20,669 nt of DNA from Zygnema circumcarinatum (lineage: Eukaryota > Streptophyta > Zygnematophyceae > Zygnematales > Zygnemataceae): contig CM074810.1 of NCBI GenBank assembly GCA_037447605.1, positions 554,130-574,798 of the forward strand, given 5' to 3'. Below the pieces are notes generated by a model. The model made no database searches and was not told where the DNA came from. It worked only from the letters and a program-made list of their open reading frames with translations. The translations under genes and the position numbers were made by a program. Positions 1-8,448 of the stretch are shown piece by piece (position 1 is the stretch's first letter; every line of letters begins with the position of its first letter).

Positions 1-65
1 CCTCCCCCCTTCCCCTTCCTCCCTCCCTCCCTCCCTCCCTCCCTCTCTCCCTCCCTCGAACCCAC

Positions 66-1863
66 CTTGCAAGGGCCGCACTACGGCGTCCATGGCCCCT
101 GTGAGCGCGACAAGCGGCACGACGGCCATGAGCGAATCCACGAGGAGGCGGCGGTGCGTGAAGACATCGACCCACACTCGGCGGCTCAGCGAGAGGACCG
201 CTCCGAGGGAGCTGCCCGTTATGAGGGAGAGCCCCAAAGCGACCTCCATTGAAAATTTTGCGCCGGAAACGTTGCCAATGCGGAGCTCTTCGGTGACACG
301 AAAGCTGATTTGTGGTTGGAAGGAAGAGCAAGGGGAAAGGTGAGAATGTTGGCAACGATCAGAATGTGAAGGGAGAGGGGATTCGCAAAGTCTTTCCTTT
401 TTGTGTTTTTTTTTTGTTTTGTGAAGGCGGAATTGGGGATTACGTTAGTTGATGATTTGGGGTGATGAGGCGTACCTGGTCGCCACTTTGAATCCCTCCG
501 AAAGCATGAAGAACAGGGAGCCCGTGTATACTCTGCAGATTGAGAAATGGAAATTTTGAGTGATCAGCATTTTGAGGAAAAGGACGATCATAACGATGCT
601 GACAATAAGGACAGCTATGAATGACGATGTGGTCGATTAATTTTTGAAACAAATTCTCAGCTGAGTTTGAAAAAATGTGAAGATTTATCCATTGAACTTA
701 CGCCATCGCGATCATCGTAACTTGACTTTCGGAACTCGGCATCGCTCCTGCAAGAAGGATGGTGATCTCCAACGGCCACACCTCCACACTGCGCGAACAA
801 AACATGGTTAAAACAAAGGGGCAGTTTCAAAAGACATTTTTTCATTCGCAGAACATGACATGCACGAACATGTACCAGGGTACTACACTTGGTATCACAT
901 TTCCTCTCTCTCCCCTCCTCTCTCTCTCTCTTCCCCTCCCCCCCCTCTCTCTCTATCCCCCCTCTCACCCTCTCTCTTCCCCCCTCCTCTCTTTCTCTCC
1001 CCCTTCTCTCTCTCCCCCTCTCTCTCCCTCCCCCTCTCTCTCCCTCCTCTCACCCTCTCTCCCCCCCTCCTCTCTTTCTCTCCCCCTTCTCTCTCTCTCT
1101 CCCTCCTCTCTTTCTCTCTCCCTTCTCTCTCTCTCTCTCCCTCCTCACACCCTCTCTCTCCCCCCCTCCTCTCTTTCTCTCCCCCTCCTCTCTCTCTCTC
1201 TCTCTCTTCCTCCTCTTCCCCCCCTCCCCCGGCGATGGGTCTGTGCCGAGAGACGTGACCCCCACATTTTTCTTCACAATAAAACCATCCTTCATATCAG
1301 TTGAATGTTGAAAAAACTCACCACGTTTGGAAGAGCGACGGCAACCCAACATCGAGAAATACCCATAATCCGTCAAAGAAATTGGTGTCCATAGGAATCG
1401 TGAGAGATGTATAGAATTGATTGAAGTTGAGTCCGAGGAGGACGAGCAGGTGCAGACTGTGAGTGCAGACCAACGCCAACGCGGCTCCTTTGACATCGAG
1501 GTTCAACCTGAGAAAAAAAAAAAATGGATGAATTTTAGAATGTGAGTCTATTGAACTACTGGAGTCAAACTTGAACAATGTTCCAGTAAGGTCTTGAAAT
1601 AAATTGCTTACAATGTGGGTTTTTTGGGTCTATACTGTTTTGGGGATCGTTAGGGTCCTACAGAACAAGACCTTGCTGTTCTCCTTGTTCAGCAAAAAAT
1701 GTCTTTCTTATAAGCTGTGCTTTCGTTGTTCCCTTACCAGTGAACGAAAATAACGGAGAACGCGATGTGGAGAAGTAAAACGGCAACAGCGCATGTCCCC
1801 CATATGGCGCTCTTTCCCCGAGCCTGGAACCCATTTCCCAAAGATGAATAGAGAAAGGAGAAT

Positions 1864-1896
<33 letters not shown>

Positions 1897-4207
1897 TTCC
1901 CTGTATCTCTCTATCTCTCTCTTCCTTCACTTCTCTTTTTCTCCCTCTCTCTCTCCCTCTCCCCCTCTCCCGATCTCCCCACCTCTTTCACTCTCTCCCT
2001 CTCCCCTCCTTCTTTCTCTCTCTCTCTCTTCCTTCACTTCTCTTTTTCTTCCTCCCCCTCTCTCCCCACCTCTTTCACTCTCTCCCTCTCCCCCCCCCCT
2101 CCCTCCCTCCCTCTCTCTCTCTCTCGCCATCCAATCCCTTGCACACATCCACTCCTCACCTGATTCAACTTCGACACCGGCGCCGCAATCGCATTCAGAT
2201 AGAGCGCCGGCAGCAAGTACCCCGCGAAGCGCCCTGCGTGGTGCGCAATGCTCGCGGTCTGCCCGAAGCCGAGCAGGACGCGCTCCATGTTCCACCACAC
2301 GAGGGCGGAGGGCGCGCACGCGACCACGGCCACAAGGAGCGCGGGCCGTACGAAGAAGAGGGCGGACCGCCCCCCCTCCTCCTCCTCCTCGGGGGGGCCC
2401 TTCTCGCTCGCCCTCGTCTTGGGCGCGCCCTCGTGGCTCAGAAGGAGGGAGAGCGGCCGCATGAGCCCGTTCTGCATGCACGCATGGACATCAGCTTACA
2501 TACATGGGGAGATGGGGACATGGGACATAGGGACATAGGGACATGGATACATGGGTACATGGGGACATAGAGACATGGATACATGGGGACATAGGGACAT
2601 GGATATATAGGGACATGGGGACATGGATACATGGGGACATGGGGACATGGATGATATGGAGAGGGATTGGGGACGACGGAATGTTTGAAAGTGAGGAGTG
2701 AGTGCAGGAGAGGAACAGGGTGGGGGGGGGGAAGGGCAGGGGCAGGGGCCACAGGGAGAGAGGGAAGGTGATGCTCAGAGAGAAGGACGGAGAGTGGGGG
2801 AGGGGATGGAGGGAGACGAGTGGGTGGTGGGATTGATAATGGGGGAAGAGGAGGAGAGGGGAGGAAGGGCGGAGGAGGAGAGAGCAGAGGTGGGAGAGAG
2901 AAAGTAGTTGCAGAGGAGGAAAGAGTGATAAGCTGAGAGCGGGTGGAGACGGGGAGGAAGGGAGAGAGGGAGAGGTGAGAAACTTGATGGAGAGATGAAA
3001 TGAGTGAGAGAAAATAAAGGGAGACACGATAGAGGAAGAGCGGAATACAGCGGAAAAGAAGAGAAACATGGAAAGGTCCGGAAGAAAGAGAAATCACAAG
3101 CGTGAGACAGGAAGTGAGGGAAAAATGGGAGTCGTGACGGGGAGGTTGAGAGAGAGAAAGCGATAAACAGAGATATGTCGAGAGAAAAAGCAAACGAGTG
3201 AGAGAGAAAGAGGCAGAGGGAGGCAGTGAGAAACAGAACAATAGAGGAGGGGAGAGCGCGCGCCAGTGAGAGAAAGAGAGCGAGTGAGAGCAAGAGTGAG
3301 AACGAGCGAGGAAGAGAGAGAGAAAGGAGAGAGAGTGAGAGAGAGATAGAGGGAGAGGGAGAGGGAGAGGGAGAGGGAGAGGGAAGGGAGAGGGAGAGGG
3401 AGAGGGAGAGGGAGAGGGAGAGGGAGAGGGAGAGGGAGAGGGAGAGGGAGAGGGAGAGGGAGAGAGACCTGAATGGAGAAGGCCGTAATGTTGGCCATGC
3501 TCACAGCCATGGCCACCCCCGCCAGCTGTCCCAATCCGAGCGGCGCACAGACCCCCAAAGTGACAAGTGTCCACGCCGACTGCCACGCACCCGCCCTCTC
3601 ACTCGCAAGGAATAAGAAGGAGAGGAGGGAAGGAGTGAACTGGATTGAAGGATTGGAGAGTTCAAATAAAACCAACCCCTTGTTCATTCCGTTAATTCGT
3701 CTCCATTTGGTTAAAAGTGAATTATATCTCATTTCATAGTTTTCTTCATTCATTAAAAGATAACATTAAAATTTTAAAATTCTCGAATTAAATGCTCTCT
3801 TCATCATCCTCCTCCTCCTTCGCTTACCTCCATTGTTTCCCTTTTTTTTAACCCTCAAAATTCCCCAATTCCCAACTTCATAATGAACCCTTCTCTAACT
3901 TACCTATCTTAAAACGCCTACTCTTGAATTCCCCCCATTTGAATTCAGTCCCAAACCCTAAACCCTAACCCCCCCTCACCTGCAACCCCAATGACGCAAC
4001 GTGGGTGATCCCAATCCCCCACAGACTCTGCGCCTCCTCTTCCAATGTCCGCACAACATTGCCCCCCTTTGTGCCCCCACCGCCATGCACTGGCAATGCA
4101 GCCACTCCCGGATAGACATGTGTCACCACCACAGGCCCCTCCCCGGCCGCCATGGCTCCCATCTTCGCCACCTCCCCCTCGCGGACGGAGCTCTCCCTCT
4201 CTCCCAT
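66..4207 (-). CDS. MATE-family multidrug/toxic-compound extrusion transporter, 3'-partial, eight exons
   Basis: Predicted membrane antiporter of the MATE (MatE/DTX) family, which exports organic compounds using a cation gradient. Exons on the minus strand: 4207-3980, 3579-3469, 2471-2160, 1823-1738, 1507-1322, 788-702, 532-476 and 304-66. All have GT-AG borders and join in frame to 435 codons, ending in phase 1 at an intron that runs off the left edge. Family signatures seen: LWGIGITHVASLGLQ opening TM1 (about residue 62), GQLAGVAMAVSMANITAF in TM2, MERVLLGFGQ in exon 3, the loop-TM block CVEVWPLEITILLAGAMP (from 308; plant relatives usually have C-x-E-W-W), and SFRVTEELRIGN (356-367), matching the plant STRVSNELGAGN motif. 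Plant MATEs run about 450-550 residues, so the last segments are missing only because of the window edge. Odd feature: an acidic insert with five Glu (141-145). The start is the first ATG of the frame and has a good context (GCAGCCATGG). Substrate and membrane are unknown. The family call is secure; exon edges are by eye. Confidence 0.9.
902..1236. repeat. CT-rich polypyrimidine tract in a MATE intron
   Basis: More than 300 bases of almost pure C and T on the plus strand, made of CTCTCC, CCCCTC and TCTCTC blocks. It fills most of the intron between MATE exons 5 and 6 (789-1321). The transcript carries the GA-rich strand. Long open frames across it are low-complexity artefacts. Confidence 0.9.
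1867..2126. repeat. CT-rich tract in MATE intron 3
   Basis: Polypyrimidine low-complexity DNA inside the intron 1824-2159, with internally repeated phrases such as CTTCCTTCACTTCTCTTTTTC (split here in reading as CTTCCTTCAC then TTCTCTTTTT) seen twice, near 1921 and 2029. This suggests a local duplication of about 110 bases. There is no coding potential. Confidence 0.85.
2505..2660. repeat. GGGACATR/GGATACAT minisatellite in MATE intron 2
   Basis: Tandem GGGACAT(A/G) units alternating with GGATACAT units, giving an irregular 8-base period in 16- to 24-base higher-order blocks over about 150 bases. It lies directly beside the acceptor of MATE exon 3 (2472). It opens a repetitive PMYPC-type frame on the minus strand that is not a gene. 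Confidence 0.85.
2690..3468. repeat. GA-rich purine tract ending in a (GGGAGA)n microsatellite
   Basis: Purine-rich on the plus strand across most of MATE intron 2. From about 3349 to 3462 it becomes a near-perfect GGGAGA hexamer array. On the transcribed sense this is CTCTCCC, and it begins immediately inside the 5' splice site of exon 2 (GT at 3468-3467). Confidence 0.9.
3580..3979. other. MATE intron 1, AT-rich, with a short telomere-like patch
   Basis: A 400-base intron between MATE exons 1 and 2. The middle is AT-rich. At about 3955-3975, close to the donor, are two to three CCCTAAA/CCCTAAC units. There is no sign of another gene. Confidence 0.6.
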
Positions 4208-4268
4208 GGCTGCTCTCTGCGGGAGGGAGACGCCGGGAAGGGGAGCATAAAGAGACAGAGGGATGCCA

Positions 4269-4287
4269 CGTGACAGAACCTGATTGG
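4269..4287 (-). promoter_or_regulatory. ERSE-I element CCAAT-N10-CACG, copy 1
   Basis: The plus strand reads CGTG, ten bases, ATTGG, so the minus strand (the sense of the MATE gene) has CCAAT-N10-CACG. It lies about 62 bases upstream of the MATE start codon, so it may fall in the 5' UTR or core promoter. In Arabidopsis this spacing is the ER-stress response element bound by bZIP28 with NF-Y. Confidence 0.65.
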
Positions 4288-4307
4288 GTGTGCGAGGTTG
4301 GTGCCGA

Positions 4308-4326
4308 TGTGGCAGACGCTGATTGG
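4308..4326 (-). promoter_or_regulatory. Degenerate ERSE-I-like element (CCAAT-N10-CACA)
   Basis: It has the same spacing and orientation as the neighbouring exact copies, with the last base of the bZIP half changed (CACA for CACG). It is listed because it sits between two exact copies. Confidence 0.35.
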
Positions 4327-4378
4327 CAGGGAGCAGGTCGGTGGGCGAGCGGCTCCGAAAGCCGACAAAGTATTGCCA

Positions 4379-4397
4379 CGTGTGATCATATGATTGG
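4379..4397 (-). promoter_or_regulatory. ERSE-I element CCAAT-N10-CACG, copy 2
   Basis: CGTG at 4379-4382 and ATTGG at 4393-4397 are ten bases apart. The bZIP half is extended to CACGTGG (a G-box). Same orientation as the MATE gene. Confidence 0.65.
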
Positions 4398-4414
4398 ACG
4401 AAGTTTACTTATGA

Positions 4415-4422
4415 TGACGTGG
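4415..4422 (+). promoter_or_regulatory. UPRE-like box TGACGTGG
   Basis: Exact TGACGTGG, the ATF6/bZIP28-type unfolded-protein-response element. Further exact copies are at 4626-4633 (plus) and 4731-4724 (minus, overlapping ERSE copy 3). Confidence 0.5.
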
Positions 4423-4625
4423 CGGGTTTTGGTTCGCTAATGGAGTAGGGCGTTAGGCAGGGCTCGCACTGGCGGGAAGTTCGTATTCTCGATTCGGTAC
4501 ATCAAAGCGATCTATTTCTGGAAAAACATGGTATTGATTCTTTGTTTGTGTGCGAGGTCGCAGCGCCGACGCCTCTGATTGGCTGAAAGCGGCGCGACCG
4601 AAGGCGCTGATTGGTGAATTTTCGT

Positions 4626-4633
4626 TGACGTGG
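4626..4633 (+). promoter_or_regulatory. UPRE-like box TGACGTGG, second copy
   Basis: Exact TGACGTGG followed by CA, in the same CCAAT-rich upstream region of the left MATE gene, about 420 bases from its ATG. Confidence 0.5.
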
Positions 4634-4709
4634 CAGAATTTTGTCGGTAGCACGTTTTCTTGACACTTGCCAGAAACCACTCCCATTGGCTCTCTATCTC
4701 GCACAACTT

Positions 4710-4728
4710 CCAATGAGAACACGCCACG
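4710..4728 (+). promoter_or_regulatory. ERSE-I element CCAAT-N10-CACG, copy 3 (plus orientation)
   Basis: CCAAT at 4710-4714 and CACG at 4725-4728. Because the base before CACG is C, it also fits the animal form CCAAT-N9-CCACG. The right half overlaps a minus-strand TGACGTGG. Confidence 0.65.
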
Positions 4729-4740
4729 TCATAATTTCCA

Positions 4741-4759
4741 CGTGTCATTTTTTGATTGG
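4741..4759 (-). promoter_or_regulatory. ERSE-I element CCAAT-N10-CACG, copy 4
   Basis: CGTG at 4741-4744 and ATTGG at 4755-4759. The bZIP half is extended to CACGTGG. It lies 13 bases from copy 3 in opposite orientation. Confidence 0.65.
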
Positions 4760-5086
4760 ATAACACTAGCCGTTTTTCGGTAGGCAAGAAGAACTCAAAA
4801 ATTTCGGTTTGCCAACCTGCAGAAAAATTCAAATTGTAAAATATTATTTTTGTGGGAAATTATTTTCACAGTGTCAAATTTCTTTGTATTTTTAATTAAA
4901 AAAATGGACGTTACGGAGAAAAAATCACCCATACAAACTGGTGGCCATTCTGGTTTTCCAGTTTTTAAGGCAGGTTTGTTGCTCTAGTGAGGGGGTTAAA
5001 TGCGATAGGCGCCAGCTGGCGCTCGCCGATTGGCTGTATAACTTCCCACACGTGTTACGGCGCAACGCGATTGGCTGTCAGGATCT

Positions 5087-5101
5087 GCGCGCGCGCGCGC
5101 G
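5087..5101. repeat. (GC)n alternating tract
   Basis: Fifteen bases of strictly alternating G and C, a potential Z-DNA-forming site, 70 bases from the telomere-type array. Confidence 0.7.
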
Positions 5102-5169
5102 GCTGAAGTCCGAAGGCTCGAGGAGAACAATGTTGTTGTTGCTTAGGATGGTGTTTTTCGCCAGCTTTT

Positions 5170-5672
5170 CTAAACTCTAAACCCTGAACCCTACCGTTCA
5201 CTCTAAATCCTAACCCTAAAACCATGAACCCTGCCCTAAACCCTAAACAAGCCCTACCATAAACCCTAAACCCTAAAGCATGAACCCTTAAACCCTAAGC
5301 TCTGAACCCTAAACCCTAAAAACTAAACCCTGTACCCTAAACCCTAAAACCTGGACCCCACCCTAAACCCTAAACCCTAATCCCTAAATCCTAATCCCTA
5401 AATCCTGGACACCACCCTAAACCCTAACCCCTAAACCCTGAGCCCTAAATCCTGAGCCCTAAATCCTGAGCCCTAAACCCTGAACCCTGAACACTAAACC
5501 CTAAAGCCTGTGCCCTAAACCCTAAACCCTGAACCCTAACCCGAAATCCTAAACCCTACACCCACCCCTAGACCCCTAGACCCTGAACCTATAACCCGAA
5601 CCCTAAACCCTAACCCTAAACTTCAACCCTAACCCTAAACCCTAAGCCCTAAACCCTGGGTTTTAGGGTTTC
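5170..5672. repeat. Interstitial telomere-type array, degenerate (CCCTAAA)n
   Basis: About 500 bases of CCCTAAA units and variants (CCCTGAA, CCCTAAT, CCTGAGC, CCCTAAC), all with the C-rich strand on plus. The right end flips after CCCTGGG into two G-strand units (TTTTAGGGTTT, 5660-5671). The plant TTTAGGG type supports a green-plant source. The unit variation indicates an old internal array, not a chromosome end. Confidence 0.93.
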
Positions 5673-6146
5673 AGAGGACCCAAAAATGCTTGTATTGGGG
5701 CTTCAAAACCAGAGAAACTGTGGAACTTAATACCGAACTTCCTTTGAAGAAAAGAGTGAGAGAAGGATTGGCATTGGTCTCATCAAATGTGCAGAAGGGG
5801 ACAAAAGCAACATGGAACACCAATGTGAATCGGTCGCAAATGACATATTTTTTTTCTAGAAAGAAAGGTTATGAGCCTTCAGACTTTCGAGTTTAAACTA
5901 ATCTTTAAGAAAAGAATGAGAATGTGATCAAATCTGATTGGTACAGCCATACATATCTATGCAGCAAAAACATCATCCGCGTTTCTACTGTGAAACTGCT
6001 ATCATGGAGCCGGGATTTCTGTAGCAGAAAAAATAGGGTTCACTGTGAAGTGACATCAGCGAGTCAATGGTGAATTTCTCCGCCCCAGTTGAACAGGATC
6101 CAAGTTTTGAACCTCCAAAAGTATCCCTTTTATCATCTCTCCTCCC

Positions 6147-6177
<31 letters not shown>

Positions 6178-6359
6178 CTCTCTCTCTCCTCTCCCACACG
6201 AAGTCTTCTTCAACCAAAGAGCAAACAGAAGCCAAACCACAACTTGGGTCCCTTAAACTCATATCATTAGACCCAAAAAAAAAAAGGCTTCACGCACCCC
6301 ATTCAAAAACTTCCTCGGTGAACCAAATTTCCATATTTTAATGCTCCAAGTAGTCAGCC
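5673..6359. other. Intergenic region downstream of RPC9
   Basis: No gene recognised on either strand. It holds a (CT)n microsatellite at about 6139-6194 and a poly-A run at 6277-6287. The 3' UTR of RPC9 must lie here on the minus strand; no convincing poly(A) signal was picked. Confidence 0.5.
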
Positions 6360-7818
6360 TTATCCGACCCCCTCATTGCCCTCCCCCCCTCCCTCCCCCC
6401 TCTCTCCCCCCCCTTCTTCCCCCTCTTCTTCAACTGAAGGTGGCTCTGGAGGAGGAGGGAGAGTCCTCTGTACAACTTCTACTAACTGTTCCACCACCTC
6501 CGGAGGAAGCCTTTCTTCACAGTCCTCCACTACCTATATCACGCCAACAAGCCCTATATTATTATGCTTTCAAACCTCGGTAAAGTTACACAGAATCTAC
6601 ACAGAAAACAGTTTATCTGAACACTCGCTTTTTTCAAAAGTTTCATACCTCACGTGAGGAGCTCAAAGCAAAGCAAGGTAGTTTACAAAAGATAGAGTTG
6701 AAGAAAGCAAGTTTGAGATTCAAATCTTGCTTGAGTGAGCAGTTAGTTTTGTTCCATGCAATGAAAGATGATGATGGCCCATGTATGAGTCTCTCACCAA
6801 GTGAACCTCCACAGCCGAAGTTGGACGGAGATTAATGGCTTGAAGACGCTCCGCACGTGTGAGAGAGAACCCCTCACTCTCTCTCACAAATGCGGAAATT
6901 GCTTCCTGGCTTTGAGTCGCAGCAGGGGTCCCCTTCAAGTACTCATAAACCTACAAGCAATCAGCCCAATCGAATTAACATTTCCCCTGTATACTTCATC
7001 CTCTCCCACTACCACTCCCTCTCCGTAGGTCTCTCCCTCTCCCACTCCTCGCATCAACTTTTTATTTGCAACTCAGCCCCTCACTGACTCCTGCACCCTC
7101 CTCCTCCGTTCTCCGCCCTCTCCCCTCTCCCCTCTCTTCCATTTCTCCCTCCTTCCCCTCTCTCCCTCCCTCCCCTCTCTCTCCCTCCCCCCTCTAAGCC
7201 TCCCTCCCCTCTCTCTCCCTCCCTCCCCTCTCTCTCCCTCCCTCCCCTCTCTCTCCCTCCCTCCCCACTTCTCCCCTCCTCCCTCTGCTCCCTCCCGAAA
7301 ATCCCACCATCTAGAAAGTACAAAAAGATAAGATTTAAACTCTTAAACATTAAGACCTAAACTACGCATGAATCATGCAGACCTCAAAACCAGGAACAAC
7401 AGATTCATGTTAAAAGTTAAACACGCACCTTGAATTCCGGCAGAACAGCTCCCACTTCCACGTTTCCTGCTCCTCTCTCTTCCAAAAGCTTAAGGACTTC
7501 ATAGTTTGTCAAAAGCCCAGCGTTTGCTTCTAATCTGCCCGCAAATTTCAGTAAAAATTCAACGATGAAATCATAGAAAAGACGTATACAATCTACAAAA
7601 GCATGCAGGTAAAGCGTCAAAAGACTCCTCTACACCGGGCGTTAGAAAAAGAAGAACCTGAAAACGAAGGCATGAAATAGAAGGAAGAGCAATTGCAGGG
7701 AGAAATCGCATACATAATTTTACAGATCCTCATACAGAAAAATACAGAAGAACAAAAAAATTAAAATATGGCCCCAACATGGGTCCAACCTGTGCATACC
7801 TCCTGCTTACATTTTCAT
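6360..7818 (-). CDS. RPC9: DNA-directed RNA polymerase III subunit RPC9 (CRCP/Rpc17), complete, four exons
   Basis: Small Rpb4-like subunit of the RNA polymerase III stalk; it pairs with RPC8 and helps recruit initiation factors for tRNA and 5S RNA transcription in the nucleus. Exons on the minus strand: 7818-7811, 7534-7429, 6950-6798 and 6533-6360. They join in frame to 146 residues plus TAA. The first exon has only eight coding bases (ATG AAA AT), and the split codon gives the N-terminus MKILEANAGLLTNYEVLKLL, which matches the family start (M-K/E-I-x-x-A-N-A-x-L-x-N-x-E-V). Exon 3 gives VYEYLKGTPAATQSQEAI and LTRAERLQAINLRPTSAVEV, the hallmark 'K-T-P...Q' and 'L-T-x-A-E-x-L-x-x-I-N-x-R-P-x-x-x-V-E' blocks. 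Exon 4 opens VVEDCEERLPPEVVEQL, as expected for the domain end. It then runs into a low-complexity acidic/Gly tail from about residue 115, which is unusual. The product is secure; exon 1 is inferred from the match and from phase. Confidence 0.93.
7087..7292. repeat. CT-rich (CCCTCTCTCT) tract in RPC9 intron 2
   Basis: Tandem CCCTCCCTCTCTCTC-type phrases of about 20-24 bases within the intron 6951-7428. The transcript carries GGGAGGGAGAGAG, with runs of three Gs that could form quadruplexes. Confidence 0.85.
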
Positions 7819-7963
7819 GGGAGCCTCTCCCCGCCTCCTCCGTCGAAGCCAACTGATTCCGTTGGGACCCAACAACGAAACCCTAAAAAGAAATTAAGGG
7901 GCGCTTGCTTGGTCTACATATTTCATTCAAAAATAAAAAATTTAAACACAAATGATATGATAT

Positions 7964-8000
7964 TTCCCGCTATAATATTTCTCAAATATCATAGCGGGAA
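7964..8000. repeat. Near-perfect inverted repeat, 17-base arms, 3-base loop
   Basis: The arms 7964-7980 and 7984-8000 are complementary at 16 of 17 positions around CTC; they start TTCCCGCTAT and end ATAGCGGGAA. It is a strong hairpin or cruciform in the RPC9 upstream region, with no T-run that would make it a terminator. Confidence 0.8.
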
Positions 8001-8298
8001 TTTCACTATTGATTTTTTTTTTTTCAGGAAGTCCCTCCAATCCCTCACAGGAAAGAACCCTTTAGGGCGCAAGCAGGGCATTTGGGGTTCAAAAACAAAA
8101 AAAAAAAAACGTACCGAGCCGAGTCCCAGCGTGCGACGCGACGGAAGCCAAACTTTTGGGGTCCCATCGAAGGCTACAGGGGGCACAGATTTGAAAATAG
8201 TTTGCAGCAACTTCACCTTTGACTTCCTGAAAAGAATTCAGCTTTTCCCCGGCCCTGAATCTCCCGAGCCGATATATCGTTCCTCGATATGGAAAAGA

Positions 8299-8321
8299 CA
8301 TATCGTCATACTGACGATATG
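8299..8321. repeat. Perfect hairpin, 10-base arms (CATATCGTCA / TGACGATATG)
   Basis: The arms are separated by TAC. Two more GATAT motifs lie just upstream (8269-8290), so the site is a cluster of CGATAT palindromic pieces. No function is recognised. Confidence 0.75.
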
Positions 8322-8385
8322 GCAATTTGATTATTTACCGCACTGTACCGAGTTTGGCCGCGTGCGACTTTTTGTGAGCTAATGG

Positions 8386-8448
8386 CCGTTGGATGTGCCA
8401 CGTGGACATACATCCACGACAAAGTGACCGTCGGATACGCCACGTGTA
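8386..8448 (+). repeat. Two copies of a 21-base G-box unit, CCGTYGGATRYGCCACGTG
   Basis: The copies at 8386-8406 and 8428-8448 are 42 bases apart. Each has CCGT(T/C)GGAT followed by GCCACGTG. The palindromic G-box core suggests bZIP/bHLH binding. The site is about 570-630 bases upstream of the RPC9 ATG. Confidence 0.55.

Larger units (their letters stand above)
4250..5070. promoter_or_regulatory. CCAAT/ACGTG-dense upstream region of the left MATE gene
   Basis: At least ten CCAAT cores (mostly as GATTGG on the plus strand, for example near 4283, 4322, 4393, 4577, 4609, 4755, 5028 and 5069) and about seven ACGTG cores lie in roughly 800 bases. There is no clear TATA box; the best candidate on the minus strand is a weak TTTATG near 4250. 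There is no gene in it. Confidence 0.55.

Noticed and set aside
759-1311. Ser/Pro/Leu-rich open frames (and their Arg/Glu-rich reverse) over the CT tract
   Set aside because: They are products of a two-base low-complexity repeat, lie within a MATE intron and show no family signature.
2438-3586. 382-codon minus-strand frame full of PSPSPS and PMYPC repeats
   Set aside because: It is an artefact of the GGGAGA array and the GGGACATR minisatellite; only the short exon 2 segment in another frame is coding.
5170-5672. Real chromosome end or a classic telomere fusion
   Set aside because: Units are heavily diverged, unique sequence and genes lie on both sides, and the orientation at the flip is the reverse of an end-to-end fusion.
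5690-5896. 68-codon frame after the telomere-type array
   Set aside because: No recognisable motif and no supporting context.
7417-7620. RPC9 starting at the ATG near 7620 (67-codon frame)
   Set aside because: The residues before LEANAG do not match the family and read through the intron; the ATGAAAAT exon restores the conserved start.
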